From: Mercurialis annua
Lineage: Eukaryota > Streptophyta > Magnoliopsida > Malpighiales > Euphorbiaceae
Direction: 5' to 3'
Length of the DNA stretch: 64,000 bases
Assembly: GCF_937616625.2 (NCBI RefSeq)
Contig: NC_065574.1
Location: 55,146,052-55,210,051, forward strand
The notes under the pieces were generated by a model that saw only the letters and a list, made by a program, of their open reading frames with translations, was not told where the DNA came from and made no database searches. The position numbers and the translations under genes were made by a program. Positions 14,324 to 25,344 of the stretch are shown here, one piece after another (the first letter of the stretch is position 1; every line of letters starts with the position of its first letter).

Positions 14324-14710
14324 ATGCCGGCGAGGAGAAATCAGCAACGTGTGGAAGACGTTTACGAACGTAACCATATTCGTTACGTCGAACAATGACT
14401 CGATGAAATTAACCAGCGAATGGACGAACTGATTGGATCAAATGATGGAGAAGATGACAAAGCAGACGGGTGCATTGATAACTAACCAAAACAGCTAACC
14501 AACCACCTAGCGGATGCCAGAATCTGCCACATGAAGGACTTCCTGCGTTTGGAGACGAGGAAGATGATTAGTATTATGAGGAGGCTCCACAACGCGTTGG
14601 GAGAGCGGGATGCGGATTGAAATTCCGCAATTTTATGAAGGACTCAAATCGGAGGACTTTATTGACGGGCTCGACATGGTATAGAAGATTTTGAAATTCA
14701 AATGTTTTCT
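14324..14710 (+). pseudogene. Ty3/gypsy gag N-terminal remnant
   Basis: ATG at 14324 opens a frame reading MPARRNQQRVEDVYER, the basic start typical of plant Ty3/gypsy gag proteins. An in-frame TGA (a likely CGA to TGA change) interrupts it near 14397, and the frame then continues LDEINQRMDELIGSNDGED. Around 14608-14690 another stretch, RIEIPQFYEGLKSEDFIDGL, matches the conserved gag motif that introduces the capsid region in this superfamily, and it ends at a TAG. No protease, reverse transcriptase or integrase follows. This is a broken, truncated retrotransposon. The family call rests on recognised motifs, not on a search. Confidence 0.6.
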
Positions 14711-15644
14711 TATTCAGAGACTGATGTTCTTCGATGTTTTAGACACTTTATTCTTTTAATCTGGTTTAGATAAGTTTTTGCTTAAATTACTTGTATCAAA
14801 TTCTTTTTAACCACTTCTTATGACCTTTATAATACTTCTATTTATAAAAAAATAAACTTATTGCTACACGAATTTAATTATAGCAGAAAGCAAAAAAAAT
14901 TAAAGGATAAAGAGACAATGAGATGTTTCATAGTCATCATCATTTGTTGAATTACAGAAAAAAAATTGGTAGGAGGAGAGAGAAAGATTAACAGACAAAT
15001 AATCAGGGACAAAATTAGAACTCCATTTTAAGAGAGTCAGAAATTTTTGCGTTTGACAATTTAAAAAAATTAAACGATCGGTAAAAGTGTAGTAGTAAGC
15101 ACTTTTAAGGGCGGTCCGCCCCTATATAAAAAACCGTCTAAAACTTGTAGAGGCGGTTATAGTCGCCCCTATAAAAAAATTCTATATGTTTTTAATTTGT
15201 TTTTTAATTTGACAATAAGTGTCGGCCGACCCTTCTCGATCCTCCCCTGTAAAAACTATTCCATAGATGGATTGTTAGAGATGTTCTGAGATTGAAGGAT
15301 GATCAAGGAAAGAGAATAGACAAGATTTGAGTCAACTAAGCATTTGTTTTGCCATGTAGGCACAAACAAATTTATGTATTGAATTTAGTTTGCGCTAGTG
15401 GTGCAAACCAAATTCAGTTATTAATTACTATAGGCAACGGTAATAATTATTTAAAAGGTTCTATTTGTGTCGTAGAACCATTCTGTTTGTGTCATAGAAG
15501 CGTTTTATGAGTACGGGACGATTTTATATCACTCAACCATACACTTTCTTTCACTGTGAGAGAATGTGTAATGGCGGTGTAATACAGTGCTAGTACACCT
15601 TTTATTACACCAATTGTGAATGCCCTATTGCCATTATCCGTGAG
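14711..15644. other. Intergenic; possible DNA-transposon remnant
   Basis: No gene is seen. At about 15105-15175 there are short inverted GC-rich motifs (GGGCGGTCCGCCCC, then AGGCGGTTATAGTCGCCCCT) of the kind found near the ends of some plant CACTA-type elements. No terminal CACTA sequence or target duplication was found. Confidence 0.3.
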
Positions 15645-16256
15645 GTTTAAGTTAGGGGTGTCAAAATGGGTTAACGGGTCGTAAACGTGTCGTGTCGATT
15701 CACTTTGTTGACACAATTAGGATAAAAAGGAATACGACTCGTTTAACTAATCGTGTCGTCTTCAATCCTAACACAACACGAATTTTAAACGAATGACACG
15801 ATAGGACAGGATTAACATACGATTAAAACAATTACACGACTAACACGACCCATTTAACATATAAAAATATTTAAATTATAAAAATATAATTTTAACCTCA
15901 AATTTATCAATTAATACTCTAGTTGTAAAAATTTAATACAAAAAAATTATTTATAAATTAATATAATTATATTTAATTAATTTAATAATTATATTTAATT
16001 AATTTAATAATTATATTTTTTATGTTATAAAAGTATAACTATTTTATTTCTATATTATTATAAATAATATAATTTGTAAACGAGTTAGATGGGTTCGCGA
16101 GTCAACATGTGACACGACCCATTTATTTCGTGTTATAAACGAGTTGACATGTTTATGACACGAAACCGTTAATTCTCAATCCGGATTCGCTAAATTTACG
16201 TGTTAGGCGAATTGTGTTATCGTGTAATAACCCATTTTGACACCCCTAGTTTAAGT
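15645..16256. mobile_element. hAT-type non-autonomous element with 8-bp TSD
   Basis: The element spans 15653-16248 (596 bp). It begins TAGGGGTGTCAAAATGGGTT and ends with the inverse (AACCCATTTTGACACCCCTA). Perfect 8-bp direct repeats GTTTAAGT flank it at 15645-15652 and 16249-16256. An 8-bp duplication and a TAGGGGTGTC terminus are hallmarks of plant hAT MITEs. The interior has subterminal GTGTCGTGTC-like and GACACGACCC motifs in both orientations. No transposase is encoded. Confidence 0.85.
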
Positions 16257-16922
16257 CATGTTAGAAAAATGAATTATAGCATATGAAGTGGAAGATTATA
16301 TGAGAATATTTTCAATTTTATTGCCACATTAAAATAGAGATTTGAATTTTATAGAAAAACATTGATCTCCTAGTTTAAGTAAACTGGTCTAAAAGGTTAG
16401 GTGTGGTTTTGAGATGAAAAATTCTAGAAAAGCTTTAAGAGATATTTACTCTAAATATTAAGGGTATATATGTTTTTTTTTCCTTTAATAATGTAAATTG
16501 CTTTGTTTTAAGTTTCTACCAATATTATAGAGTCTTTGTCAAAAAAAAAAAAACAATATTATGGAGTCAAAAGACATTACAAAATAAAAAAGAGTAATTT
16601 ATGGTGCTAAAGCTATCAAACTCAAAACAAACATCCTCAACATTCTCATGAGGACCCGCTCAATGACCACATTCAATACCATATAGAATAAACAATATTT
16701 CCACATCATCTTCCTTAATTAAACAAAAACTATATTATGTGCTCAAATATGTATTCTAATTGCTTCACAAATTTCTCATTTCTCTTCGTAATTAATACCA
16801 GAACGATACATTTTATATCATCAAATATTTCTACTTCAAATCTTCATTTCTTTTCCATCATATATTATTTTCTCAAATTCATGCATACTAAAACCTAAAT
16901 TGAGCAACCATTGTTTTATTAA
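16257..16922 (+). other. Upstream region of the ATL gene
   Basis: AT-rich sequence with no coding signal; it should contain the promoter and 5' UTR of the gene starting at 16923. I could not single out a convincing TATA box among many AT-rich stretches. Confidence 0.4.
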
Positions 16923-17708
16923 ATGTCATCAAATGGTCCTCCACCTCCATGGAAAACATACCATTCAGCTCCTCCGTTCACCGTCGTTTTAACCGTCGTA
17001 CTTCTAATCTTCTTCTTTGTAGCATTTTTCTCAATATACCTTTGTAAATGTTTCATGGACAGTGTCTTTAGTAATTGGAATCTCCCACGAAGCGCATCAG
17101 GAAATATAATAAACTCCGATGGTCAACAAACCGAAAATCGCGGCCTAGATCCTTCATTGATACGAATTTTCCCTACGTTTAGTTATTCCACTGTCAAAGA
17201 TTTTCAACGAGCGAAATATAGCTTTGAATGCGCGATTTGCTTGGCAGAATTTAAAGACGACGATCTTCTTCGCCTTTTAACAGTTTGTTATCATTTATTT
17301 CATGAAGATTGCATTGATCTATGGCTCAAATCTAATAAAACTTGTCCGGTTTGTCGCAGTGATCTCGACTTGCCTCGAGAAACATTGGAAAAGAATCCAA
17401 TTCTTGACATGAATGATTCTCATCGAAGTAACGAGCTACGTATCGATGTTAGAGAAGAGGATAAAGAGATAAAAAGCATTATTCATGAGTCGGATGCAAA
17501 TCAAAAAGTTGAAAGATTTCCAAGATCTCACTCGACAGGACATGAATCTCAAATTGTGAAGGATAGATATAATATAATATTAGTGGAAAATGTGAAGGTA
17601 AAACATTCAAGAAGACATAATACATCAAAAAGTTGCATGGCATTTGGGGAATTCTCAAGCCCTAGAGTTGAAGTAGGGTGCTCAAATGCAAACATCAATA
17701 GAGTATAA
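16923..17708 (+). CDS. ATL-family RING-H2 finger protein (probable membrane E3 ubiquitin ligase)
   Basis: An intronless 261-residue ORF with the layout of the plant ATL family. A hydrophobic segment at residues 19-42 (starting FTVVLTVVLLIFF) is followed by Cys residues, a GLD motif at 74-76, and a RING-H2 domain at about 103-144 with metal ligands C103, C106, C122, H124, H127, C130, C141 and C144. ATL proteins sit in endomembranes and pass ubiquitin from E2 enzymes to substrates. The tryptophan that contacts the E2 (W in IDLWL, residue 134) and the proline in CPVC are kept. The usual ATL proline two residues before the third cysteine is threonine here (LLTVC). The tail (150-261) is polar and likely disordered. 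The first ATG of the frame is used; most ATL genes are also intronless. The family call is firm, the exact member and substrate are unknown. Confidence 0.93.
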   Translation: MSSNGPPPPWKTYHSAPPFTVVLTVVLLIFFFVAFFSIYLCKCFMDSVFSNWNLPRSASGNIINSDGQQTENRGLDPSLIRIFPTFSYSTVKDFQRAKYSFECAICLAEFKDDDLLRLLTVCYHLFHEDCIDLWLKSNKTCPVCRSDLDLPRETLEKNPILDMNDSHRSNELRIDVREEDKEIKSIIHESDANQKVERFPRSHSTGHESQIVKDRYNIILVENVKVKHSRRHNTSKSCMAFGEFSSPRVEVGCSNANINRV

Positions 17709-18191
17709 GTTTTCTTTTTCTTTCTTATGTATTTTTTAAATGAAATTTTCCTTCATAATGATAAAACAATATTCATATATGTGATAATGTGATAATGTGA
17801 AAATATGAAAATATCACAAACATATATAGAATGATGATCATTTTATTATGATTTATTTTTGGGATGAGTCCATTTAAGATTTAATCATTTAAAAATACCT
17901 CATCTTTTTGTAAATTGGAGTGAAAAAAATTCAAATATACCCTTCATTGTTGCTTTATGTTTGAATTTTGTATCAAAAATGCAATGTACAACAATATGAA
18001 GTAATATCAACGATATATTTTAATTATTATTTTTCCAGCCCAATTTGAACAAATGGCTATAATTGACACTAAAAATTGAAAAATGCGTTAAAGTTGAAGA
18101 TTTTAAAAGGTGAAGTCACAAATAAAAAAAGCCAAAAATACAAGGTATTTTTTGATGATTAAACCTCCATTTTACGAGAAATACTTGCATG

Positions 18192-18400
18192 AACTAATTC
18201 GTCACATAGGATTATGAACCATCCATTTAACGTGTGACACGTGACAACAATAAATGTATTAACAAATCAATAAATTTCACATTAAATCACATTAAAATAT
18301 AAACAATTAATATGATATTTATTGATTGGTTAATATATTTATTGTTGCCACGTGTCACGTGTTAAATGAATAGTTCATAATCCTATGTGACGAACTAATT
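18192..18400. mobile_element. Hairpin MITE with 8-bp TSD and G-boxes
   Basis: The element at 18200-18392 (193 bp) has long inverted arms starting CGTCACATAGGATTATGAAC and ending GTTCATAATCCTATGTGACG. The direct repeat AACTAATT flanks it at 18192-18199 and 18393-18400. The arms carry G-box cores CACGTG at 18238, 18349 and 18356. The 8-bp duplication suggests the hAT superfamily, although the terminal sequence is not a standard hAT start. Confidence 0.75.
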
Positions 18401-18467
18401 TCACCCAAGAACTTAACACATTTAACTATTATGTGCTTTCTGACTTTTGATATAAATAATCTTATCA

Positions 18468-18720
18468 AAAATTTAATATCTCAAAAGGTTCTATAAAATG
18501 ATTTAGGAGGTTTGCGAATTCAAACGTACTCATTAATTTAGTATTTCAAAAATTTAATATCTCAAAAGGCATTTGAAATTCCAAAACGCAGATGCTCATT
18601 TGATTTAGGAGGTTTGCGAATTCAAACGTACTCATTGATACATTTGTTTAAATCTAGAGATAGAGTTTTACCTTCCACAAAAAATTTATAGATAGAGTTT
18701 TACCTCTCACAAAAAATTTA
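18468..18720 (+). repeat. Short direct duplications
   Basis: GATTTAGGAGGTTTGCGAAT occurs at about 18499 and 18599. AAAAATTTAATATCTCAAAA occurs at about 18468 and 18547. AGATAGAGTTTTACC occurs twice between 18658 and 18705. They look like local tandem duplication. Confidence 0.6.
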
Positions 18721-20277
18721 TTTGGCTCGAAAAAATTAGTTTGAATGTGGAATGTTTAAAGGTATCGTCTCATAGTTAACACCCATTCACAACATCTCCG
18801 GAATTAGATGTTTGTTTAGGAGTATTTGCTACATGCTCACACGCCAGTTCATACCGAATCATATGCGCGTTTCGCATACTCATTTGTAGTCTTTCATTTT
18901 TCAGCTTTTATATTTTTTACTTTTCAGCACTATATCATTTGCACCGCCATACTTGTTAAAATGAGATATTTGGATATTGTCTTTTAAATCGATTTAATCA
19001 ATAAAAACGCAAGCCAGAGTAAGGTGTTGGTGTCAATAAACCCGATTTTTGGTCTGATGCACGATTCTTCATCGTTAAGCGTGTGAGGTCAATATAGTCG
19101 GTATAGAATGTATTTCCTAACCGAGACAGATGACGACTTTTTTTTATTTCAAAACTAACCAGATTCGAGGTCATTTATAAAATTGCACGAGCCCATGATC
19201 CGTTCCGCTCACAAAAATAAATAAATATTGGATAAATGTTTTACAAAATAAATAAATAGTGTAATTTTTCTAAAGACAAAAATAAAAACAAAAAAATAAA
19301 GCTAATTATTTAAAAAAAATCTCACCTTATAATTTTTTTGTATTTTTACCAGGATCTAGAAAAAAATTCAATATATTTTGGGTTTTCATGTTTCATCTAT
19401 ACCCCGAAAAAGGGTACAGTTGACGATTTAAATAGTTTAAGGATAAAAACGTTAGCAACAACTAAATAGAAAGGTTATGCCATATTTTTTCTTATTTGAA
19501 AAAAATACAAATAAGTCCTTCAACTTTAAAAATGTTCCAATAAATTTTAATAATTGATTGTTTTTAGATATTTTATTAAAAGTTTAAATTATTTAAAAAA
19601 AAAAATTTGATCTATCACTGTATTCCTATGATTTTTCGAACCCACTGTTGAAATTTTTATAAAAGATATTTTTTTGTTTCTTTGCTCTTCCTTCTATAAA
19701 GGGAGCGATCGAAGAAAGGAGCATAGAGCGAACTGCTTTTTCTTTTCATGGGAGAATTTTTTTTTAAATGCGAATAAATTTTATTTTATGTAAATTTTAA
19801 TTTTTAATGTTTTTAATTTAAAAAGAATTATTGAATAATTATATAAATTAAATAATTATTGGCAGTTGAGTTTTTTTAGAGAAGAAGGTGTTTTATACAA
19901 TTACTAATATTAAAGCTTGATTAGAATATAAGATAAAAATGAACGATTATTCTAGTTTTTTTTCATATAAAAAGAGATTAATTTAGTATTTCAAATAGAG
20001 ATGAAATATAAAAATTTAAAATAGAGTACAATTGAATTTTTATAAAATTAGAGTATAAACGCAAAAGAATTATAAAGTGGGAACTAAAAAATATTAGACC
20101 AAAAATAAACCAACCCTTCCTCACACACCTTACTACTAAATTTGAAATAAATCCCTTGATTATATATGCTAGTCACTGAAACCCTTCAAGGCGACTTTTT
20201 TTGTTCTTTCTTCTTCTTTTTCCTTAGAAAAAAAATACTATTAATAAATTGAGATAGCTAGGTCCGTCTTACTAAAC

Positions 20278-20302
20278 ATCACCACCACCACCACCACCAC
20301 CT
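20278..20302 (+). repeat. (CAC)n microsatellite in the 5' leader
   Basis: A run of about eight CAC units immediately upstream of the ATG at 20305. Confidence 0.7.
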
Positions 20303-20304
20303 CA

Positions 20305-23093
20305 ATGGCTTCTCCGGCTAGCGGACGCGGAGCATCAGTATCCGGTGAAGTTCCGGCCAGCCGTATTGAGCATGGGCGTCCTCTTCCCTCTGTCAAACAT
20401 CCTCCTAGTTCCGCTGCCACCAATTCAGGTCTTTTCTTTTCCTCATTTTTTTTAATTTCTTGCTAAGAAAATCGTTTAGAACAGTAGTGGTAGATTTTGA
20501 AATTTTATGTGAGTCATTAATAATAATAATAATTGCAATATTGCCCGCACGGATTTGGTTTAGCGGTCTAAGCCTCAACCATCTGGGCGTCATAGTCGCG
20601 GGTTTAAACTCCGGCTACGCCCTTTTTAATGATTGGAGTGGTTGGGAGTTGTTGTTGGCTATTATAGCCCGGAATTGCCAGGTATGTGGACTTGCGGGCA
20701 GTCCACATTCCGGGATTTGACGGTGATCCTGCGCTTCGCCAAAAAAAATTATTGTAATACTGAAGATTTGATTTTTGGTTACTTGAATTTTGGGTACAGA
20801 TGGGATGGCAAAAGTATTCCCCAATTCTGGTGATAATGGTAGTAATCGGAACTCGACTAGAATCCCCAATGCTAATGGTACTGCTGATTTCAAGTCTTCG
20901 AAAATTTTGAAAAAAGCTCATGAGCTCAAAGAACATGGGAATAAAAAGTTTCAAAATAAGGATTATGTCGGTGCTCTTGAACAGTATGATAATGCTCTTA
21001 GATTAATTCCCAAAACCCACCCCGATCGTGCTGTCTTCCATAGCAATCGAGCTGCCTGTTTGATGCAAATGAAACCTATTGACTATGATGCTGTCATTTC
21101 CGAGTGTAATATGGCCCTTCAGGTTCAGCCTCGCTTTGTCAGAGCTCTCCTTAGAAGGGCTCGTGCTTTTGAGGCCACGGGTAAGCTTGAAATGGCGATG
21201 CAGGATATTCAGCTTTTGTTAGGTGTTGAACCCAACCATAAGGATGCTTTGGATATTGCTGGTAGATTGAGGACTGTGCTGGGTTCTCGCCAGGAGGCTC
21301 AGCAGGATCTCCATAGCCGCCCTTCTCCTGCTGCGCTTGGGGCATCTGCAGTTCATGGAGCACCAATTTCTGGTCTTGGGCCTTGTTTACCTGCCAGACC
21401 TGTGTCGAAGAAGGTGTCAACTCCACTTGAGGCATCAGCTGTTTTGGCTGGTAATAAACTTGATAAGTCACCGACGAATTCGGTTAGTGAGAATGGTCCT
21501 GAGACCAAAACTCACCTGCCAAAACTTGTGTCGAAGCCTTCAACTGGTTCTTCAAAATCCACAACTGTTACCAACAAGGATACACAAGGAGAGCAGCCTT
21601 TTTCTTCATCTGCATCATTGCCAGTCAAGGTGGCAGTCCAATGGAGACCGCTGAAACTTGTTTATGATCATGACATTAGATTATCGCAGATGCCAGTGAA
21701 ATGCACATTTAAAGAGCTAAGAGACATAGTGAGCAAACGATTTCCATCTTCTAAGTCGGTTTTGATCAAGTATAAAGATAGTGATGGAGACTTGGTGACT
21801 TTAACATGTACTGCTGAACTCAGATTAGCAGAGTCCTCTGCAGACAGCCTCTTGCCTAGGGACCCCGATACAGATAAATCTGATGCGATTGGGATGTTAA
21901 GATTGCATATTGTTGAGGTGAGTCCAGAGCAGGAGCCTCCTTTGCTGGAGGAAGAGGAGGAGAAACCTCTCGACACTGAAGGGACCAAGGAGGATGAAAG
22001 TGTTTCTCATTCTTCACTTGGGGATTCCGTATTGGAATCAGTTGATAATGAAATTGACAATGCAGAGAAGGAAGCTCCAAAGGAGAAAACAGGGGCTTCA
22101 GAAGACCCAGAGAGCAGGGAAGTAGAGATGGATGATTGGTTGTTTGAGTTTGCTCAGCTTTTCAGAACTCATGTCGGTATTGACCCAGATGCTCATCTTG
22201 ATTTGCATGAGCTTGGGATGGAGCTGTGCTCCGAGGCTCTTGAGGAGACTGTGACTAGTGAAGAAGCTCAGAGTCTCTTTGACAAAGCTGCCTTAAAGTT
22301 CCAGGAGGTATCTGCTCTTGCTTTCTTCAATTGGGGAAATGTCCACATGTGTGCAGCAAGGAAACGAATTCCCTTAGATGAGTCTGCTGGAAAGGAGGTT
22401 ATGTCGGCGCAACTTCAAGTAGCTTATGATTGGGTCAAGGAGAAATATTCTTTGGCCAGGGAGAAGTATGAGGAGGCACTATTGATTAAGCCGGACTTCT
22501 ATGAGGGGCTGCTTGCACTAGGGCAGCAGCAATTTGAAATGGCCAAACTTCATTGGTCATTTGCACTTGCTAAGAAAATTGATCTCTCAAACTGGGACTC
22601 TACAGAAACTCTTAAACTTTTTGACAGTGCAGAGGAGAAAATGAAAGCAGCAACTGAGATGTGGGAGAAGCTGGAAGAGCAGAGAGCTAAAGAGCTAAAA
22701 GATCCTACTGCAGCCAAGAAGGAAGAATTGTTGAGGAGAAGGAAGAAACAGGGAAGCAGCGAAGGCGAGTCAGGCAATGGTGAAATATCACCGGAAGAAG
22801 CAGCTGAACAAGCAGCAGTGATGAGATCACAGATACATCTCTTCTGGGGTAACATGCTTTTTGAACGATCCCAAGTTGAATGCAAATTGGGGATGGATGG
22901 TTGGAAGAAAAACCTCGATGTTGCTGTCGAACGCTTTGGTCTTGCTGGAGCTTCCGAGGCCGACATCTCAATGGTCTTGAAAAACCATTGCTCTAATGGA
23001 GAGGTAGTTGAAGGAGGTGAAAAGAAAGCTGAGAATGCTAACACTGGAGATGCTGGTGAAGCAAAAAAGAGCAAGAAGATGGAAAAAGCGTGA
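20305..23093 (+). CDS. CLMP1: CLMP1/Phox2-type TPR and PB1 domain protein
   Basis: Best read as two exons, 20305-20428 and 20800-23093 (GT at 20429, AG at 20798-20799), giving about 805 residues. In exon 2 a TPR block (about residues 81-193, containing HSNRAACLMQMKPIDYD) leads to a linker with RPSPAALGASAVHGAPISGL. A PB1 domain follows (about 321-413, with PLKLVYDHDIRLSQMPVKC), then an acidic EEEEE stretch, and a C-terminal TPR-like helical part (RTHVGIDPDAHLDLHELGME, LLALGQQQFEMAKLHWSF). This order and wording match Arabidopsis CLUMPED CHLOROPLASTS 1 (Phox2), a cytosolic protein that keeps chloroplasts dispersed; TPR domains of the family bind chaperones. Exon 1 adds 41 Ser/Pro-rich residues starting at a good plant start context (ATGGCT). 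Known relatives begin nearer ATG 20805 in exon 2, so exon 1 may be leader instead. The family call is very secure, the N-terminus is not. Confidence 0.9.
20532..20762 (+). mobile_element. tRNA-derived SINE in the first intron
   Basis: Within the intron at 20429-20799, body about 20544-20750. Pol III box A-like sequence (TTTAGCGGTCTAAG) lies at about 20560-20573, box B-like GGGTTTAAACTCC at about 20600-20612, and an A-rich tail at 20741-20748. Flanking ATTGCAATATTG (20532-20543) and ATTGTAATACTG (20751-20762) match at 10 of 12 bases and are a plausible target duplication. It is far more GC-rich than the surrounding intron. Confidence 0.7.
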
Positions 23094-24175
23094 GACAATT
23101 ATAATGGACTGGCATCAACTGTTTACCTCCAGGTAGTTACCTGAATAGCGAATGCAGACTCAAATATGCAGCAGAAGGGTTGAAGGGTGGGTCTTTTCTT
23201 TGGAATTGAGAATTTTTGTCCCAACAGTGTGCATTCAACAATGATGTACTTGAGAGATTGCTTTTAAGGTCTCCATAATTGATTCGAGGTGATGTTTCTT
23301 TGTTCATATACTAAGATTTTCTCATAAACAAATTCATGTGCTTAGGATTTTTGACATTAGTGGTTGATATTCATGTGGTCTGATAAGCATGTCCTGATTT
23401 TTGTGTGAATGTGGCTAGTTTAGCTTATTGAACCCAATGGATATGTGTTAATTTTAAGAATTTGTTGCTGAGCTTCTGAGTGTATCATGCAGTAATTTTT
23501 TAGTAAAAAATTATAAGAAAATGATTAAAAGATTGTCTTTCCCTTCTCTGCATTTGTTCTCTTTGGTGCTGAGAAACTGGGAAATTATTGAGACTTAATA
23601 CAAGAATTTTCCTTTTTCTTTTCCTTTCCGTTCTTCCTTTTTCTCTCTAATCAAACAGAAAATGGACGAGTGCTAAAGAATCAGGACCGACTGTTGATGC
23701 TTTTAACAATGAAGAGACTAGGCGCCTTAGAGAAACTGCTTCACAAATGTTGATTAAAGTGAGTGATTCTTGAACTATATGGTTTCTCAAGAACAAGATA
23801 TGTAATCTGAATTAATGGTTTTATTACATGTTTCTTAAAATATTTTATATGCTTTTCTGTCATTGGTTGGTTCTTGAACGGATTCTTGTAATGATATTTG
23901 ATTGATTTGAAAATGAGGGTAACTTGACCAATCTTTGAGTTTGATGGTTTCTGTTTGTTTCTTAAGAAATGTAGTTGGAAAATCTTTTTATTCTCGTGTT
24001 GTAGCCCTTGTTATTGATTGGTAATCTTGCATTTAACTCTTGGTTACGAGAGAGGAGATAATTATTTTTGTGTCGGGGCTAGTTCCATTTCTATATGAAT
24101 CCTGAACTGCTGATTCCGAATTGGAGTCGCTATTCAGGATTTTGCTTGATTTGCTCATGAGGAAGTTTGACATGA
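23094..24175 (+). other. 3' flank of the CLMP1-like gene with an orphan exon-like segment
   Basis: This should contain the 3' UTR. At 23659-23759 a strong polypyrimidine tract and CAG precede an open stretch ending at GTGAGT. In one frame it reads KWTSAKESGPTVDAFNN and then EETRRLRETASQMLIK. I do not recognise the protein. It could be an alternative last exon, a 3'-UTR exon, or a relic of another gene. Confidence 0.4.
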
Positions 24176-24802
24176 CATAATTTAGAGTAAATGAAAAACT
24201 ATTCAAAAAGAGGAAGAAAATAACAAAAATGCTAACTTTGCTGAAACATTACATCAGCACTTAAAAAAATTAAAACTTTACATCTAATACCTTTCCAATA
24301 AGGATGCAACACATGGCACACTCAAAATGAATGGAAAAAAGTCAAAAACGTGTCAAAATTGGTCAAAACGCGTCAGAAACGCGTCAGATATGCGCCTGAC
24401 GCGCGCTCAGACATGCGCCTAACGCGCGTGTCAAAAAATACATCAGTCACACGTTAAATATTTAAACATGTATCATTTATGTATCTGTTATGTATCAGTT
24501 ATGTATCCGAAATGTATCAGAAACATATTTGATTATCATTTTTCTTTATTTTTAAAACAATTATAAATATATAAACACACACATATATATTATTTATATT
24601 CATTATTTATATGCCTATAAGGTGTATGTATAATATATTTTCTCTATGGGTAGTTGAAATGTATCAATAACATATATTAAAATAAAAATATGCCACATAC
24701 TCTGTAAATTGTATAAAATATTTATTAATGATACTTAATAAGGATATATTTATCATGTTTTAATTGTATATGAAAGATGTATCTAACAAATACATACAAA
24801 AG

Positions 24803-24859
<57 letters not shown>
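24803..24859 (+). repeat. (AC)n(AT)n microsatellite
   Basis: About ten AC units run into about nineteen AT units. A second pure AT run is at 25773-25808. Confidence 0.9.
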
Positions 24860-24865
<6 letters not shown>

Positions 24866-25067
24866 TTTTGTGAGCTGTTTCTGATATGTATTGTTGGGGT
24901 ATCCGAAATGTATGTAAAGTGTATCCCGAATGCATTAAGGTATCACCATTGACAAGATGACGCGTATACCATTAAGGATATATTTGTCATGTATAAATCA
25001 TGTATCAAAAATTTATCTAAAAAATACAACTGAAAAACATGCCAAACACGTTTAACGAATTGATATA

Positions 25068-25344
25068 TACTCCCTCTTTCCTAATAGAGTTGTCCACTTT
25101 GACTTTATCACATAGTTTAAGAAAAGTAATTATTGTTTATGGCTTTTGTAAAATGTTCTTTATTTTTCTTGTCATACCCTTATTTAATATAGGGTTCACT
25201 AGCAATTTACTTTCATTTGTGGATTTTAAATAAGGGTAATATAGGAAAATTGAATGTAAAAATTTGTTACTTTTGAAAGTGGACAATAGTTTTGGGACAA
25301 TTTTTTTTTTCAAAGTGGACAACTCTATTGGGACGGAGGAAGTA
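25068..25344. mobile_element. Stowaway (Tc1/mariner) MITE
   Basis: The 273-bp element at 25070-25342 begins CTCCCTCTTTCCTAATAGAG and ends CTATTGGGACGGAGGAAG, with TA duplications on both sides (25068-25069, 25343-25344). The CTCCCTCCG-type terminus and TA target are diagnostic of Stowaway. It is nested in the MULE at 24185-27388. Confidence 0.85.

Larger units (their letters stand above)
17709..20304. other. Intergenic between ATL and CLMP1-like genes
   Basis: Besides the hairpin MITE at 18200-18392 and short direct duplications at 18468-18720, this is AT-rich sequence without a recognisable gene. A TATA-like run near 20160-20168 lies about 140 bp upstream of the ATG of the next gene. Confidence 0.4.

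Noticed and set aside
15492..15716. A 74-codon minus-strand frame
   Set aside because: It runs across the boundary of the hAT element and its target duplication, so it cannot be an old gene.
20550..20625. A functional tRNA gene in the CLMP1 intron (also considered at 31905 and 40110)
   Set aside because: Box A and box B-like words are present but no acceptor stem or full cloverleaf can be drawn; these fit tRNA-derived SINEs better.
20604..23098. Several 70-180-codon open frames antisense to or out of frame with the CLMP1-like ORF
   Set aside because: They overlap a strongly conserved coding frame, have biased composition and no family resemblance; they are shadows of it.
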